From Prochlorococcus sp. AG-686-J21 (GTDB lineage Bacteria; Cyanobacteriota; Cyanobacteriia; PCC-6307; Cyanobiaceae), in the NCBI GenBank assembly GCA_003210285.1, contig QCVS01000007.1, forward strand, positions 1-64,000: a DNA stretch of 64,000 nt, read 5' to 3'. The notes below the pieces were generated by a model, which searched no databases, was not told the DNA's origin, and saw only the letters and a list, made by a program, of their open reading frames with translations. Shown here piece by piece: positions 49,837 through 58,925 of the stretch. Every line of letters begins with the position of its first letter. Within the stretch, counting starts at the first letter, position 1. A program made the position numbers and the translations under genes.

Positions 49837-49892
49837 GGGGGAAACCCCATACTCCTCACACACCAAATCGCCCGATTTATCGGGCTTTTTTA
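49837..49892 (+). ncRNA. yfr1: Yfr1 small regulatory RNA
   Basis: A hairpin GGGGGAAACCCC opens the RNA, then comes the single-stranded core ACTCCTCACAC, which is the hallmark of Yfr1, and finally GCCCGATTTATCGGGC followed by T7 as the terminator. The order hairpin, ultraconserved loop, terminator and the location between guaB-family gene and trxA match Yfr1 of marine cyanobacteria. The published role is base-pairing with target mRNAs (outer-membrane porin mRNAs in Prochlorococcus). The exact 5' end is inferred to within about two bases. Confidence 0.95.
49870..49892 (+). terminator. Rho-independent terminator of Yfr1
   Basis: GCCCGAT and ATCGGGC pair, with a tight AT-rich apex, and seven T follow at once. 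It is the 3' hairpin of Yfr1. It also separates guaB3 and yfr1 from trxA, so trxA needs its own promoter in the ~90 bases after it. Confidence 0.9.
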
Positions 49893-49983
49893 AGTCGTTT
49901 TGTTACTTATATGTTTTTATCTGTAATGAAATCATCACTTAAAACAATAGCTTGCTAAATTTTCTAAAAGGAATATCTAAATT

Positions 49984-50307
49984 ATGTCATCAGCCCCCGC
50001 CGTAACTGATTCTTCATTTGACAAAGAAGTTTTGCAAAGTGACCTGCCAGTCTTAGTAGATTTTTGGGCTCCTTGGTGTGGACCTTGCAGGATGGTCGCC
50101 CCAGTTGTAGAGGAGATTTCTAAAGACTTTGAAGGGAAAATTAAAGTATTTAAATTAAATACAGATGAGAATCCAAATGTTGCAAGTCAATATGGAATCA
50201 GAAGTATCCCAACCTTAATGATCTTCAAAGGTGGTCAAAAAGTTGACACTGTTGTTGGAGCAGTACCAAAAGCGACTCTTTCAAGTACCTTATCAAAACA
50301 CTTATAA
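49984..50307 (+). CDS. trxA: TrxA, thioredoxin (m-type-like)
   Basis: This is the general disulfide reductant of the cytosol, reduced by ferredoxin or NADPH. The active site [16 protein letters not shown], the buried Asp in KLNTDEN and the cis-proline in [11 protein letters not shown] are all present. Its 107 residues are the standard length. hisH follows nine bases later on the same strand, so they may share a transcript. Oxidative pentose enzymes Zwf and OpcA in this window are known thioredoxin targets in other cyanobacteria. Confidence 0.96.
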   Translation: MSSAPAVTDSSFDKEVLQSDLPVLVDFWAPWCGPCRMVAPVVEEISKDFEGKIKVFKLNTDENPNVASQYGIRSIPTLMIFKGGQKVDTVVGAVPKATLSSTLSKHL

Positions 50308-50316
50308 AATAAGGTA

Positions 50317-50934
50317 TTGGCAAAAATAGGATTAATAGATTATGGGATGGGTAATATTCATTCCGTAACAAAAGCCTTAGAAACCCTTGGTGAAGAAATA
50401 ATTTTAATTAAAAATAATCATCAAATAAAAGACTGTAAAGCATTAATACTTCCAGGAGTTGGTTCATTTGATCCTGCAATTAATAATCTCAATAAAACAG
50501 AGTTAATAATTGATATTAAAAATTGGATTAAAAGCGGTAAATCATTTTTAGGTATTTGTCTTGGATTGCAATTACTTTTTGAATCAAGCGATGAAGGTAC
50601 ATCTAATGGACTTGGAATAGTAAAGGGCCAAATAAGAAAAATTCCTCAATTGTCTGATCAAAGAATCCCTCATGTTGGTTGGTGTGAACTTCTTCCTACA
50701 AGAAAAAATAGCTTATTAAAAGAGGATGAATTAAATAATTGGGTATATTTTGTTCATTCCTATCATGCAGTGCCCTTAAAGACTAATTTAATAACTGCAA
50801 ATGTTAGTTATAGTTCTGAGAAATTAACAGCAATGATAGAACAAGATAATTTACTAGCTTGCCAGTTTCATCCTGAAAAATCAGGTAAAACAGGAGAAAA
50901 ACTTTTACGTAGATGGGTTAAAAGTATTCAATAA
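50317..50934 (+). CDS. hisH: HisH, imidazole glycerol phosphate synthase glutaminase subunit
   Basis: HisH releases ammonia from glutamine for HisF in histidine synthesis. Class I amidotransferase features are FLGICLGLQLLFE with the catalytic Cys, and the His-Glu pair in CQFHPEKSGKTG. The oxyanion region LPGVGSFDPA is clear. Its 205 residues are normal. The start is a TTG (MAKIGLIDYG), nine bases after trxA. No hisF is in the window. Confidence 0.95.
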   Translation: MAKIGLIDYGMGNIHSVTKALETLGEEIILIKNNHQIKDCKALILPGVGSFDPAINNLNKTELIIDIKNWIKSGKSFLGICLGLQLLFESSDEGTSNGLGIVKGQIRKIPQLSDQRIPHVGWCELLPTRKNSLLKEDELNNWVYFVHSYHAVPLKTNLITANVSYSSEKLTAMIEQDNLLACQFHPEKSGKTGEKLLRRWVKSIQ

Positions 50935-50949
50935 TTTTATTTGTGATAC

Positions 50950-51537
50950 ATGAAAACAAATTTGAGGTTAATTGGGGGACGAAGGCTTGAGAGCCCGAAT
51001 AATATTGATACTAGGCCAACAACCTTAATGGTTAGAGAAGCAATTTTTAATATTTTGAAAAATACGGTAGAAAATTCTAATTGGTTAGATTTGTTTAGTG
51101 GAACAGGTGCTGTTTCCTGTGAAGCATATAATCATGGAGCAAAAAAAATAGTTGCAATTGAAAAAAATAAAAACAATTCAAAAATATGTTTAAAAAATCT
51201 ATACTCATTGCATAATATAGATAATAGAAAAAATGATATTGAAGTTATTTGTAAAGATGTATTAATTTGGACAAAGCCTGATAATGATAGGAATATCTGT
51301 TCTATAAATGATTTTAATAAAATAAAATTTGACTTTATCTATTTAGATCCCCCATATAGAGTTAATTACCATGAGTTAGTTTTAAATCAAATATTTAATT
51401 GTAATTTTATAAAGAAAGGTACTATTGTTATTTGCGAACATTCATTAGATTTGAATATTAAGACGAACATTCTGTGGGAAATTTATGATGTTAGAACTTA
51501 TGGTCAATCAAAATTGTCTTTTTTAATCCATATCTAA
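50950..51537 (+). CDS. rsmD: RsmD, 16S rRNA (guanine-966-N2)-methyltransferase
   Basis: This SAM-dependent enzyme methylates a guanine of 16S rRNA during assembly. The substrate-recognition N-terminus [12 protein letters not shown], then [15 protein letters not shown], the SAM-binding [15 protein letters not shown] and the catalytic FIYLDPPYR (DPPY) are present. Its 195 residues are typical. The last 15 bases overlap petG on the other strand, so rsmD and petG are convergent and share coding sequence. Confidence 0.93.
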   Translation: MKTNLRLIGGRRLESPNNIDTRPTTLMVREAIFNILKNTVENSNWLDLFSGTGAVSCEAYNHGAKKIVAIEKNKNNSKICLKNLYSLHNIDNRKNDIEVICKDVLIWTKPDNDRNICSINDFNKIKFDFIYLDPPYRVNYHELVLNQIFNCNFIKKGTIVICEHSLDLNIKTNILWEIYDVRTYGQSKLSFLIHI

Positions 51538-51642
51538 CATTCCTGATCCTCTCCTATATTGATTCCACGCGCTAACAAATAATCCTAGAAGGGTTATGGG
51601 AACTAATCCTAAAACAATCCCACATAAAAGAGGTTCAATCAT
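51523..51642 (-). CDS. petG: PetG, cytochrome b6f complex subunit 5
   Basis: This 39-residue single-helix subunit stabilises the cytochrome b6f complex in the thylakoid. The track omitted it as too short. The translated minus strand reads [18 protein letters not shown] followed by the rest of the helix and the end GSGMLDMD. The sequence matches PetG closely over its whole length. It starts with ATG at 51642 and overlaps rsmD at its 3' end by 15 bases. Its start is 97 bases from cytM on the other strand, leaving a short divergent promoter region. Confidence 0.97.
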   Translation of the reverse strand: MIEPLLCGIVLGLVPITLLGLFVSAWNQYRRGSGMLDMD

Positions 51643-51739
51643 TTTCTGGCATTTTTTTCATTTCTCATTCACAATTGTTACACGTAGACATTTTTTTGTG
51701 ACAATATCTTCATCATCTGCAGCAGAAAAAACTTTGAAA

Positions 51740-52081
51740 ATGAAAATCTGGAAAAGGTTTTTTATTTTTTTTGTGATTTTCTTAATTAGTTGCTTTTTAT
51801 TTTATTTTAATTATGAAGAAAATAATACATATATTCTTAAAACTCTTGAACTCAAAGGTTCTGTTAAAGAAGGAGATACTCTCTTTAAAATGAATTGTGT
51901 TGGATGTCATGGTATTACTGCAAGAGGATTAGTTGGACCAGATTTACATTCAATAACTCGGCGTTTAAATGATACAGAAATTATAAAACAAGTTATTGAG
52001 GGAGTTACCCCTCCTATGCCAAGTTTTGAAATTGATCCTCAAAACATGTCAAATTTATTAACGTATTTACATAGCTTGTAA
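51740..52081 (+). CDS. cytM: CytM-like membrane-anchored cytochrome c
   Basis: This small c-type cytochrome faces the lumen or periplasm. It has one hydrophobic anchor (FFIFFVIFLISCFLFYF), then the heme motif in NCVGCHGIT (CxxCH), and a late Met ligand in PPMPSFEI. The ORF track starts 48 codons earlier in a region without family likeness; ATG 51740 (MKIWKRFF) is the better start, giving 113 residues. Cytochrome cM is reported to tune electron flow under stress. trmJ starts five bases after its stop. Confidence 0.88.
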   Translation: MKIWKRFFIFFVIFLISCFLFYFNYEENNTYILKTLELKGSVKEGDTLFKMNCVGCHGITARGLVGPDLHSITRRLNDTEIIKQVIEGVTPPMPSFEIDPQNMSNLLTYLHSL

Positions 52082-52086
52082 TAAAT

Positions 52087-52830
52087 TTGAAGAATAAAAG
52101 TCTTAACTTGAATATTGTATTGGTCGAACCAAATGGGCCTATGAATGTTGGCAGTATCGCAAGATTATGTTCTAATTTTGATATTAATGAATTAAGGATT
52201 GTTTCCCCAAAATGTGATATTTTTTCCTTAGAAGCAAAAAAAATGGCTCTAAAAGGCCAAAGATATATTGATAATTGTAAGATTTTTAATAGTATTGAGC
52301 AAGCAATTTTTGATTTTGATTTAGTCCTGGCTACGTGTGGAAGGATTGATTTAAGTAATGATATTGAATGTCAATCTCCTGAGGACATATCTAAATGGAT
52401 TTCATCTTTTTTAGAGATTAATAATATAGGGATTTTATTTGGAAGAGAGGATAGAGGTTTAAGTAATAATGAATTACTTTATGCTCATAAGATTCTTAAT
52501 ATTGAAACTTCTCAAAATTATACTTCTTTAAACCTATCTCATGCAGTTTCAATTGTTTTGTATGAACTAACTAAATCTTCAACAAATAATTTAGAGAAAG
52601 ATTTACAATTATTTGACCTCGCATCATCAAAACAAATTTATGAATCTTTTAATGAAATAGAGGAAATGCTTATTAAAACTGGATATCTTTTGGAACATAC
52701 TGCTAATTCAAAAATCAGTAAGTTTAAAAAATTTATATTAAAAGCTAAGACATCAAGTTATGAGATAAATGTCTTGAGAGGAATCGTTCATCAAATTAAC
52801 TGGTTTTTGACTAACTCAAAAGGTAGGTAA
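52087..52830 (+). CDS. trmJ: TrmJ-like SPOUT RNA methyltransferase
   Basis: This is a SpoU/TrmH family 2'-O-methyltransferase, TrmJ-like by its opening VLVEPNGPMNVGSIARLCSN. SAM-binding knot motifs are GILFGREDRGLSNNEL and the last LNLSHAVSIVLYEL. The 247-residue length includes a C-terminal extension, as in TrmJ, which methylates position 32 of tRNAs. The start is a TTG; the exact target is by analogy. It follows cytM after five bases, and a 262-base gap separates it from chlI. Confidence 0.85.
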   Translation: MKNKSLNLNIVLVEPNGPMNVGSIARLCSNFDINELRIVSPKCDIFSLEAKKMALKGQRYIDNCKIFNSIEQAIFDFDLVLATCGRIDLSNDIECQSPEDISKWISSFLEINNIGILFGREDRGLSNNELLYAHKILNIETSQNYTSLNLSHAVSIVLYELTKSSTNNLEKDLQLFDLASSKQIYESFNEIEEMLIKTGYLLEHTANSKISKFKKFILKAKTSSYEINVLRGIVHQINWFLTNSKGR

Positions 52831-53092
52831 AATTGATGAATCTCAAAAAATTCGAAGCAAAAGATTGACTCTAAATTAAACATTTTATAGATATAGATTT
52901 GAATATACTCTCTACCTTGCGTTTTTACTGGAATAAAATTCCAATATTTTAAAAAACTTGGAATGAGAAATTATTTCAAATATAAATAATCTCAAATATA
53001 CTCATAATGTTCAATTTGATTTGGATATTTACTAATAACATTTTCTGAAGTATCATCTATTGATCATTCGAAAATAAAGTAAAACTAAAGTT
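52831..53092 (+). promoter_or_regulatory. chlI upstream region with three overlapping half-sites
   Basis: The longest gene-free stretch (262 bases). TGGAAT (52929-52934), ATTCCAA (52938-52944) and TTGGAAT (52958-52964) are arranged so the middle arm can pair with either neighbour: a 6-bp hairpin with a 3-base loop, or a 7-bp hairpin with a 13-base loop. This may be an attenuator-like leader or repeated operator half-sites. No small ORF with a convincing product was found here; I looked for short photosystem or b6f genes. Confidence 0.4.
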
Positions 53093-54181
53093 GTGAATAC
53101 TACAAAGAAAAGAAGAGTTTTTCCTTTTACGGCTGTAATTGGTCAAGAAGAAATGAAATTAGCTCTTTTGTTAAATGTTATAGATCCAAGAATTGGAGGT
53201 GTAATGATTATGGGTGATAGAGGAACTGGTAAATCTACTACTATAAGAGCTCTTGCGGACTTATTACCAGCAATAGATGTAGTTAAAGATGATCCTTATA
53301 ATAGTTCTCTTATAGATCCTGATTTACAAAGTAAAGAAGTTTTAGAGAAAATTGTAGAAGGAGAAAGTTTAGAGAAAGATAAAAAACAAGTGCCAATGGT
53401 TGATTTACCCTTAGGGGCAACAGAAGATAGACTGTGCGGAACTATTGATATTGAAAAGGCTTTAAGCGAAGGTATTAAAGCTTTTGAACCAGGCTTATTA
53501 GCAAAAGCTAATAGAGGGTTGTTATACGTAGACGAGGTCAATCTTCTTGATGATCATTTGGTTGATGTTCTTTTAGATTCTGCAGCTTCTGGATGGAATA
53601 CAGTTGAGAGAGAGGGAGTCTCAGTTAGGCATCCTGCAAGATTTGTTTTGATTGGCTCTGGAAATCCAGAAGAAGGAGAACTTAGACCTCAGTTATTAGA
53701 TAGATTTGGAATGAGCGTTGAGGTTAAGACAGTAAGAGATGCAGAATTAAGGGTTCAAGTTGTTGATCAGCGAACTTCATTTGATGATAACCCTGATGAA
53801 TTTTCAATAAGTGTTGAAAAACAGCAAGATGACCTTCAGCAAAAAGTTATTAAAGCTCAAGAGTTACTAAATTCAGTTGAGATGGATGATGATCTTAGAC
53901 TTAATATATCTGCCATATGTGGTGAACTTGATGTTGATGGATTAAGGGGAGATATTGTAACTAATCGATCTGCAAGGGCAATAGCTGCATTTGAGGGAAG
54001 AACCGAAGTACAAGAAGAAGATATAGCTAGAGTAATTACGTGTTCTTTAAGACATCGATTAAGAAAAGATCCTTTAGAACAAGTTGATTCAGGAGAAAGA
54101 GTCATTCAAGCATTCTGTAAAGTCTTTGATTTAAATGAAAAAGATGACCTTTCCAAATTTCAATTATCATCACAAGAATAA
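53093..54181 (+). CDS. chlI: ChlI, magnesium chelatase ATPase subunit
   Basis: ChlI is the AAA+ motor of the Mg-chelatase that commits protoporphyrin to chlorophyll. Walker A is [14 protein letters not shown], Walker B is [13 protein letters not shown], the sensor region is [21 protein letters not shown], and ITNRSARA-like sensor 2 is seen as [15 protein letters not shown]. The start is GTG at 53093 and 362 residues is standard. It belongs with ChlD and ChlH, which are outside the window. ruvC begins 4 bases after the stop, so both are likely in one transcript. Confidence 0.96.
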   Translation: MNTTKKRRVFPFTAVIGQEEMKLALLLNVIDPRIGGVMIMGDRGTGKSTTIRALADLLPAIDVVKDDPYNSSLIDPDLQSKEVLEKIVEGESLEKDKKQVPMVDLPLGATEDRLCGTIDIEKALSEGIKAFEPGLLAKANRGLLYVDEVNLLDDHLVDVLLDSAASGWNTVEREGVSVRHPARFVLIGSGNPEEGELRPQLLDRFGMSVEVKTVRDAELRVQVVDQRTSFDDNPDEFSISVEKQQDDLQQKVIKAQELLNSVEMDDDLRLNISAICGELDVDGLRGDIVTNRSARAIAAFEGRTEVQEEDIARVITCSLRHRLRKDPLEQVDSGERVIQAFCKVFDLNEKDDLSKFQLSSQE

Positions 54182-54185
54182 TAAA

Positions 54186-54659
54186 GTGAGGATTATTGGA
54201 ATTGACCCTGGATTAGCAAGAGTTGGATATGGAATTATTGAGATTCAAAATGAAAAGAAGATATTTCTTGATTGTGGAATAATTGAAACCAATAAAAATA
54301 AAGAAGAAGGAGATAGACTTTATGAAATATTTAATGACCTCAATACATTAATTGATCAGTGGAAACCTGATATTGCTGCTGTAGAGAAGTTTTTCTTTTA
54401 TAGATCTAGCACTACTATTAGCGTCGTTCAGGCTCGGGGAGTAATCATGATGGTATTTGCTTCCAAGAGTATCAAAGTTAGTGAGTACGCACCTTCTCAA
54501 GTCAAGCTTGCTATCGCAGGCTCTGGTAAAGCATCAAAGAAGGAAGTTATTGAAGCGGTAATGTATAACCTAAATTTGACCCATGCGCCAAAACCTGATG
54601 ACTCGGCAGATGCACTAGCTATAGCCTTAACAAAATTAAATGAGGAAGGATTTAATTAA
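54186..54659 (+). CDS. ruvC: RuvC, Holliday junction resolvase
   Basis: RuvC nicks recombination junctions together with RuvAB. The acidic residues lie in [22 protein letters not shown] and the C-terminal [13 protein letters not shown], the usual set for metal-dependent cleavage. The ORF track starts 17 codons upstream inside chlI; the family opening and the GTG at 54186 (VRIIGIDPG) give 157 residues, a better fit. It follows chlI directly and precedes the folate cyclo-ligase by nine bases. Confidence 0.94.
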   Translation: MRIIGIDPGLARVGYGIIEIQNEKKIFLDCGIIETNKNKEEGDRLYEIFNDLNTLIDQWKPDIAAVEKFFFYRSSTTISVVQARGVIMMVFASKSIKVSEYAPSQVKLAIAGSGKASKKEVIEAVMYNLNLTHAPKPDDSADALAIALTKLNEEGFN

Positions 54660-54668
54660 ATAAAATTT

Positions 54669-55226
54669 ATGATTATTTCAGAAAAAAAGAATTTGGAGAG
54701 GAAATTTTTTAAAAATTTGAGAAATAAAAGTACAGCTATTGATATGAGAAATGTTGAAATTAATGTAAAAACTTATGTCGATTCAATTTTTAGTAAAGAT
54801 TTAAACAAAAAACATATAGGAATTTATTGGCCTCTTGAAAACGAAGTTGATTTAAGAAGTCTTGGAGATGAATATTTATTAGCCTTACCAAGATGTGAAA
54901 AAAATAAAAATCTCTCATTTTGTCTCTGGGATAAGAAACAATTATCTAAAGACTCACATGGGATACTAGCTCCTGATTCTTCAAATAAATTAAGTTATGA
55001 AAAAATTAGTATTATTTTTATCCCGTGTATATCCGTTGATAAAAACTTAATAAGATTAGGTTACGGGGGAGGATATTTTGATAAATTAAGGGAAGATAAG
55101 AATTGGAGAGCTATTCCTTGTATTGGGATCTTAACTTCTAATTGTGTAAGCAATAAATTATTGACTAGAGCTGATTGGGATATCCCTCTATCAGGTTTTA
55201 TTACAGAAAAAGAAATATTAGTATAG
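54669..55226 (+). CDS. 5-formyltetrahydrofolate cyclo-ligase
   Basis: This ATP-dependent enzyme converts 5-formyl-THF to 5,10-methenyl-THF. The ATP and substrate-binding region is HIGIYWPLENEVDLRSL, the typical motif is LIRLGYGGGYFDKL (GxGxGYYD pattern), and the last motif is TRADWDIPLSGFITE. Its 185 residues match the family. It sits nine bases behind ruvC in a probable chlI-ruvC-cyclo-ligase run. Together with folD it contributes one-carbon metabolism to this window. Confidence 0.92.
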   Translation: MIISEKKNLERKFFKNLRNKSTAIDMRNVEINVKTYVDSIFSKDLNKKHIGIYWPLENEVDLRSLGDEYLLALPRCEKNKNLSFCLWDKKQLSKDSHGILAPDSSNKLSYEKISIIFIPCISVDKNLIRLGYGGGYFDKLREDKNWRAIPCIGILTSNCVSNKLLTRADWDIPLSGFITEKEILV

Positions 55227-55263
55227 TGTGTATCTAATTTAGTTTTTTAATATTTGTATAAGA

Positions 55264-55689
55264 ATGGAAAATAAAGAAACTTATACTGAATTATTTAACT
55301 TAGTTAAGAAGCTGAAAAAGGCAGAAGATCCCAAAAGAAAATATGAATTTATTTTATGGTTAGGTAAAAAATTGAAAGTTCCAAATAACAGCATCTTAAT
55401 TCCAGAAAATAAAGTTCAAGGATGTGTTTCTGAAGTCTTTGTTAAAGCAAGTTTTCAAGATGGGAAACTTTATTGGGAAGGCTATTCTGATGCTTTGATA
55501 ACAAAGGGTTTACTTGCATTCCTTATTAATGGAATGAATGAATTAACACCAAAAGAAGTCGTTAATATAAATAATAAATTTATAGAAGATACTGGTTTAA
55601 AAGCAAGTTTAACCCCATCTAGATCAAATGGGTTTTTAAATATTCTTTTAAAAATGCAGTCTCAGGCAAATGATTTTTTGTCGGAATAA
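55264..55689 (+). CDS. sufE: SufE, cysteine desulfurase activator
   Basis: SufE takes persulfide sulfur from SufS and passes it on for iron-sulfur cluster assembly. The active Cys lies in NKVQGCVSEVFVKA, the characteristic motif, followed by the GLLAFLINGMN region and the C-terminal helix SRSNGFLNILLKM. Its 141 residues are normal. No sufBCDS genes are near it here. It lies between the folate enzyme and hom on the same strand. Confidence 0.94.
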   Translation: MENKETYTELFNLVKKLKKAEDPKRKYEFILWLGKKLKVPNNSILIPENKVQGCVSEVFVKASFQDGKLYWEGYSDALITKGLLAFLINGMNELTPKEVVNINNKFIEDTGLKASLTPSRSNGFLNILLKMQSQANDFLSE

Positions 55690-55724
55690 TATTATAAAAT
55701 TGAAATTATAATTAAAGATAACAA

Positions 55725-57026
55725 ATGCAAAAATGTAAAATTGGAATCATTGGTTTTGGAACTGTAGGAAAAGGTATTTTTAAAATTCTAAAATCAGCAA
55801 ATGACTTACATCCAATTTTAAAAGATATAGAAATCGTAGGAATAGCTGTTAAAAATATCAATAAAAAAAGGGACATTGAATTAGAAGAAAATCTATTAAT
55901 AAATGATCCTTATGAATTAATTCAAGATCCAAACGTTGATGTAATTGTTGAAGTAATGGGTGGGATAGATATAGCGAAGGATATTATTCTGAAATCGCTA
56001 AAGGCACGGAAATCAGTAGTTACAGCTAACAAAGCGGTAATTGCAAGATATGGAAGTGAAATATATTCTACAGCTGCTAAGAATGGTGTTTATGTTTTAA
56101 CAGAAGCCGCAGTATGTGGAGGGATACCAATAATTGAACCTTTAAAAAGATCTCTTAAAAGTAATCAAATAAATAAAATGATTGGGATAATAAATGGCAC
56201 AACAAATTTTATACTTTCAAAAATGACAAATGAAAAGGCTGATTATAAGGCAACATTACAATTAGCTCAGAAACTTGGTTTCGCTGAATTTGATCCAACT
56301 GCTGATGTTGAAGGACATGACGCGGCAGATAAGATTTCAATTCTTACTGAACTCGCATTTGGAGGCAAAATTAATAGAGATTCAATTAGCACAGAGGGTA
56401 TTAATCAAATAAATATTAAAGATATTGAATATGCAAATAAATTAGGTTTTGAAATAAAACTTTTAGCCTTTTCTGAGAGAAATCTTATAAATATTAATGA
56501 TTCTCTCTCCCTAAATATTTGGGTAGCTCCTTCTTTAATCCCTAAATCTCATCCTTTAGCAACGGTTGATGGTGTGAATAATGCCATTCTTATAGATTCT
56601 GAACCACTAGGGGAGATAATGTTGTACGGCCCAGGAGCGGGAAGTGGACCAACTGCCGCTTCTGTTGTGTCTGATATCTTAAATCTACAGGCTTCAGTAA
56701 CAAAGGATATGTCCTCTATTGATCCATTATTATCTTTTAATTTTTGGAGAGACTGTCATATCATAAATTTTGATCAAATATCAAAAAAGAATTATCTTAG
56801 AATTATCTGTTTAGATACTCCAGGAGTAATTGGTAAGATTGGAGATCTTTTTGGCAAGAATGATGTCTCAATAGAATCAATTGTCCAACTAGATGCAAGT
56901 GAGAATAAAGCAGAAATAGTTGTAATCACTCATGAAGTCTCAAATGGTAAATTTGAAAAATCAAAGAAGGAAATAAATGCTCTTTCTGAAGTTGAATTAA
57001 TTGCTAGTCAATTAAGTTGTATTTGA
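55725..57026 (+). CDS. hom: Homoserine dehydrogenase
   Basis: This enzyme reduces aspartate semialdehyde to homoserine toward threonine and methionine. The NAD(P)-binding loop is GIIGFGTVGKGIF, followed by the family motifs VVTANKAVIA, GGIPIIEPLKR, GIINGTTNFILSKM and GHDAADKISIL. A C-terminal ACT domain begins near YLRIICLDTPGVIGKIGDLF, so threonine feedback is likely. The 433-residue length is the monofunctional form without an aspartokinase. It starts about 35 bases after sufE. Confidence 0.95.
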   Translation: MQKCKIGIIGFGTVGKGIFKILKSANDLHPILKDIEIVGIAVKNINKKRDIELEENLLINDPYELIQDPNVDVIVEVMGGIDIAKDIILKSLKARKSVVTANKAVIARYGSEIYSTAAKNGVYVLTEAAVCGGIPIIEPLKRSLKSNQINKMIGIINGTTNFILSKMTNEKADYKATLQLAQKLGFAEFDPTADVEGHDAADKISILTELAFGGKINRDSISTEGINQINIKDIEYANKLGFEIKLLAFSERNLININDSLSLNIWVAPSLIPKSHPLATVDGVNNAILIDSEPLGEIMLYGPGAGSGPTAASVVSDILNLQASVTKDMSSIDPLLSFNFWRDCHIINFDQISKKNYLRIICLDTPGVIGKIGDLFGKNDVSIESIVQLDASENKAEIVVITHEVSNGKFEKSKKEINALSEVELIASQLSCI

Positions 57027-57088
57027 AAAAAACATTTGCATATCTTTCTTTAGCTTGTTAAACCAAAGAGAGGATAAGTATTTATGTA

Positions 57089-57349
57089 ATGAGTTTTTCA
57101 AAATTAGTAGAAAATAAAAGTAGTTTTAAATTCAATTCTAATAACAGTTGTAAAAACATATATAAAGGAGCTTGTGTGAAAATTAAAAATAGTCAAAAGA
57201 CATTTCAGGTTGTAGGAATTAATCCAGAGAGTAAAGTTTGTTGGATAAGAGAGTGGCCCTTCGCTTTGGATGTTAATAAGACATTTTCTTTGAAAATTAA
57301 TCAAATTACCCTACAAACCTTTTGCACTGATGGTTTAGATGAAAAGTAA
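57089..57349 (+). CDS. Small soluble hypothetical protein
   Basis: I do not recognise the family. The 86-residue product has no signal peptide and reads as a small beta-rich domain: YKGACVKIKNSQKTFQVVGIN followed by KVCWIREWPF, a pattern similar to short SH3-like or nucleic-acid-binding modules, but this is only an impression. Its 3' end overlaps the start of the next gene, the ABC binding protein, by 11 bases, so translation is likely coupled. The overlap makes it more likely real than a shadow. Confidence 0.6.
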   Translation: MSFSKLVENKSSFKFNSNNSCKNIYKGACVKIKNSQKTFQVVGINPESKVCWIREWPFALDVNKTFSLKINQITLQTFCTDGLDEK

Positions 57350-58925
57350 ATTTCTGAACAATAATTTTTTAATAGCTTTATTTGTTTTTTTAGTTTCTCT
57401 ATCACAATATTCTTGCCTTTCTAATAATAAATCCAAAAGAATTATAGTTGCAAGTTCAGGTAAAATTGAATCTTTAGATCCTGCTAGGGCAAGTACTCTT
57501 AAATCATTACAACTCTTAAGTTCGCTCGGTGATACTTTATATGAATTAAATTCTGAAGGAGAATTAATTCCTGAATTAGCTTTGGGAATGCCAATTTTTT
57601 CAAAAGATAAATTACAAATAACAATTAATCTAAAAAGAAATGTTCTTTTTCATGATGGAACTGCATTTAATTCAAATGCTATAAAGTTTTCTTTTGATAG
57701 ATTTAAAAGAATCGGAACAATGAATTATATTTTTGGGAATAAAATTAAATCTTTAGAAACTCCAAGTGATTATAAGGTAATCATTAATCTAAACAAACCA
57801 TCAAGCTCTGTTAACGGGGTACTTACATCTGTAAATTTAACACCTATTTCACCCAGTTATTATAAAGATTATTCTGATAAATTTTTAAATGATAAATTTG
57901 TTGGTACTGGTAAATATATATTGAAGAGATTTTCAAATGAAATTCAAATAATTGATCCAAATTTAAATTATTGGGGAGATAAACCTTATAATGAAGGTAT
58001 TAGTTTTATTGGATATTCCAACTCTTCTTCTCTTTTCGGAGCTCTCAAAAGTAAACAAATTGATGTTCTTTTATCAAATTCAATAGATGATATTCAAAGA
58101 AATTATTTAAAGTCATTAAGTAAAAATAATGAAATTAAAGAAGGAAAGAGTCCTGCAACCGAAATAAGTTTTATTAGTCTAAGAACAAATTCTTATCCCT
58201 TAAATAATCTTAATGTAAGGTTAGCTATAGCTAAAAGTCTTAATAGGGACTTTATTAGCGATAAGGTTAGTTATGGATTAAGGCAACCATCAAGATCGCT
58301 TGTCCCACCAATTTTTAAAAAAAATAAGAATGAATTATGGCCAGAATATGATCCCTTAGAAGCAAAATTATTACTACAAAAAGAAGGTTACTGTAACGGT
58401 AATGTTTTAGATTTTCCTCTTACTTATAGATCTAACGTACCTGCGGATAAACTGATTGCTCTTTCTTGGCAAGAACAAATAAAAAGTATTTTGCATGAAT
58501 GTATTAATATTCAACTCAACGGAGTAGAGTCCACAACAATTTATAAGAATCTAAATCTAGGGATATATACAGCGGTTATTCTTGATTGGACAGGTGCTTA
58601 TTCTGATCCAGAAGCATATTTAACACCACTTCTAAGTTGCAATGAAATAGATGGTGAAAATTGTAAAAAAGGAGAATCAGTCTACAGCGGTAGTTTTTGG
58701 GGATCAAAGAGAGTAGAAGGTTTATTTCTTGAAAGCGAAAATTTAAACGGTAAAGAAAGACTAGCGAAATTAATTGAAATAGAGACAATAGCTTCAGAAT
58801 CAATACCTTATATTCCAATATGGATTTCATCTCAAAAAGCTTGGTCCCAAAATGAAATATCAAAGCCTATTTTTAATGGTGCAGGAATTATTTCTATGAG
58901 TGATCTGAAATTCATTAATGAGTAG
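57339..58925 (+). CDS. ABC transporter substrate-binding protein, oligopeptide/nickel type (family 5)
   Basis: This is the extracytoplasmic solute receptor of a Dpp/Opp-type importer. The N-terminal signal (FLIALFVFLVSLSQYSC) looks like a lipoprotein leader though the lipobox is not canonical. The mature part has IESLDPARASTLKSL, typical of family 5, then VNVFHDG-like LKRNVLFHDGTAFNSNAIKF, and later YRSNVPADKLIALSWQEQ. The 528-residue length fits. The ligand could be peptides, nickel or another solute. The permease starts eight bases before its stop. Confidence 0.9.
   Translation: MKSKFLNNNFLIALFVFLVSLSQYSCLSNNKSKRIIVASSGKIESLDPARASTLKSLQLLSSLGDTLYELNSEGELIPELALGMPIFSKDKLQITINLKRNVLFHDGTAFNSNAIKFSFDRFKRIGTMNYIFGNKIKSLETPSDYKVIINLNKPSSSVNGVLTSVNLTPISPSYYKDYSDKFLNDKFVGTGKYILKRFSNEIQIIDPNLNYWGDKPYNEGISFIGYSNSSSLFGALKSKQIDVLLSNSIDDIQRNYLKSLSKNNEIKEGKSPATEISFISLRTNSYPLNNLNVRLAIAKSLNRDFISDKVSYGLRQPSRSLVPPIFKKNKNELWPEYDPLEAKLLLQKEGYCNGNVLDFPLTYRSNVPADKLIALSWQEQIKSILHECINIQLNGVESTTIYKNLNLGIYTAVILDWTGAYSDPEAYLTPLLSCNEIDGENCKKGESVYSGSFWGSKRVEGLFLESENLNGKERLAKLIEIETIASESIPYIPIWISSQKAWSQNEISKPIFNGAGIISMSDLKFINE

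Noticed and set aside
51596-51739. Upstream extension of the cytM ORF (48 codons)
   Set aside because: The stretch overlaps petG on the other strand and has no family likeness; the ATG at 51740 starts the membrane anchor.
54135-54185. Upstream extension of ruvC inside chlI
   Set aside because: The RuvC family starts directly at the IIGIDPG strand; GTG 54186 gives the normal length and avoids a 47-base overlap.
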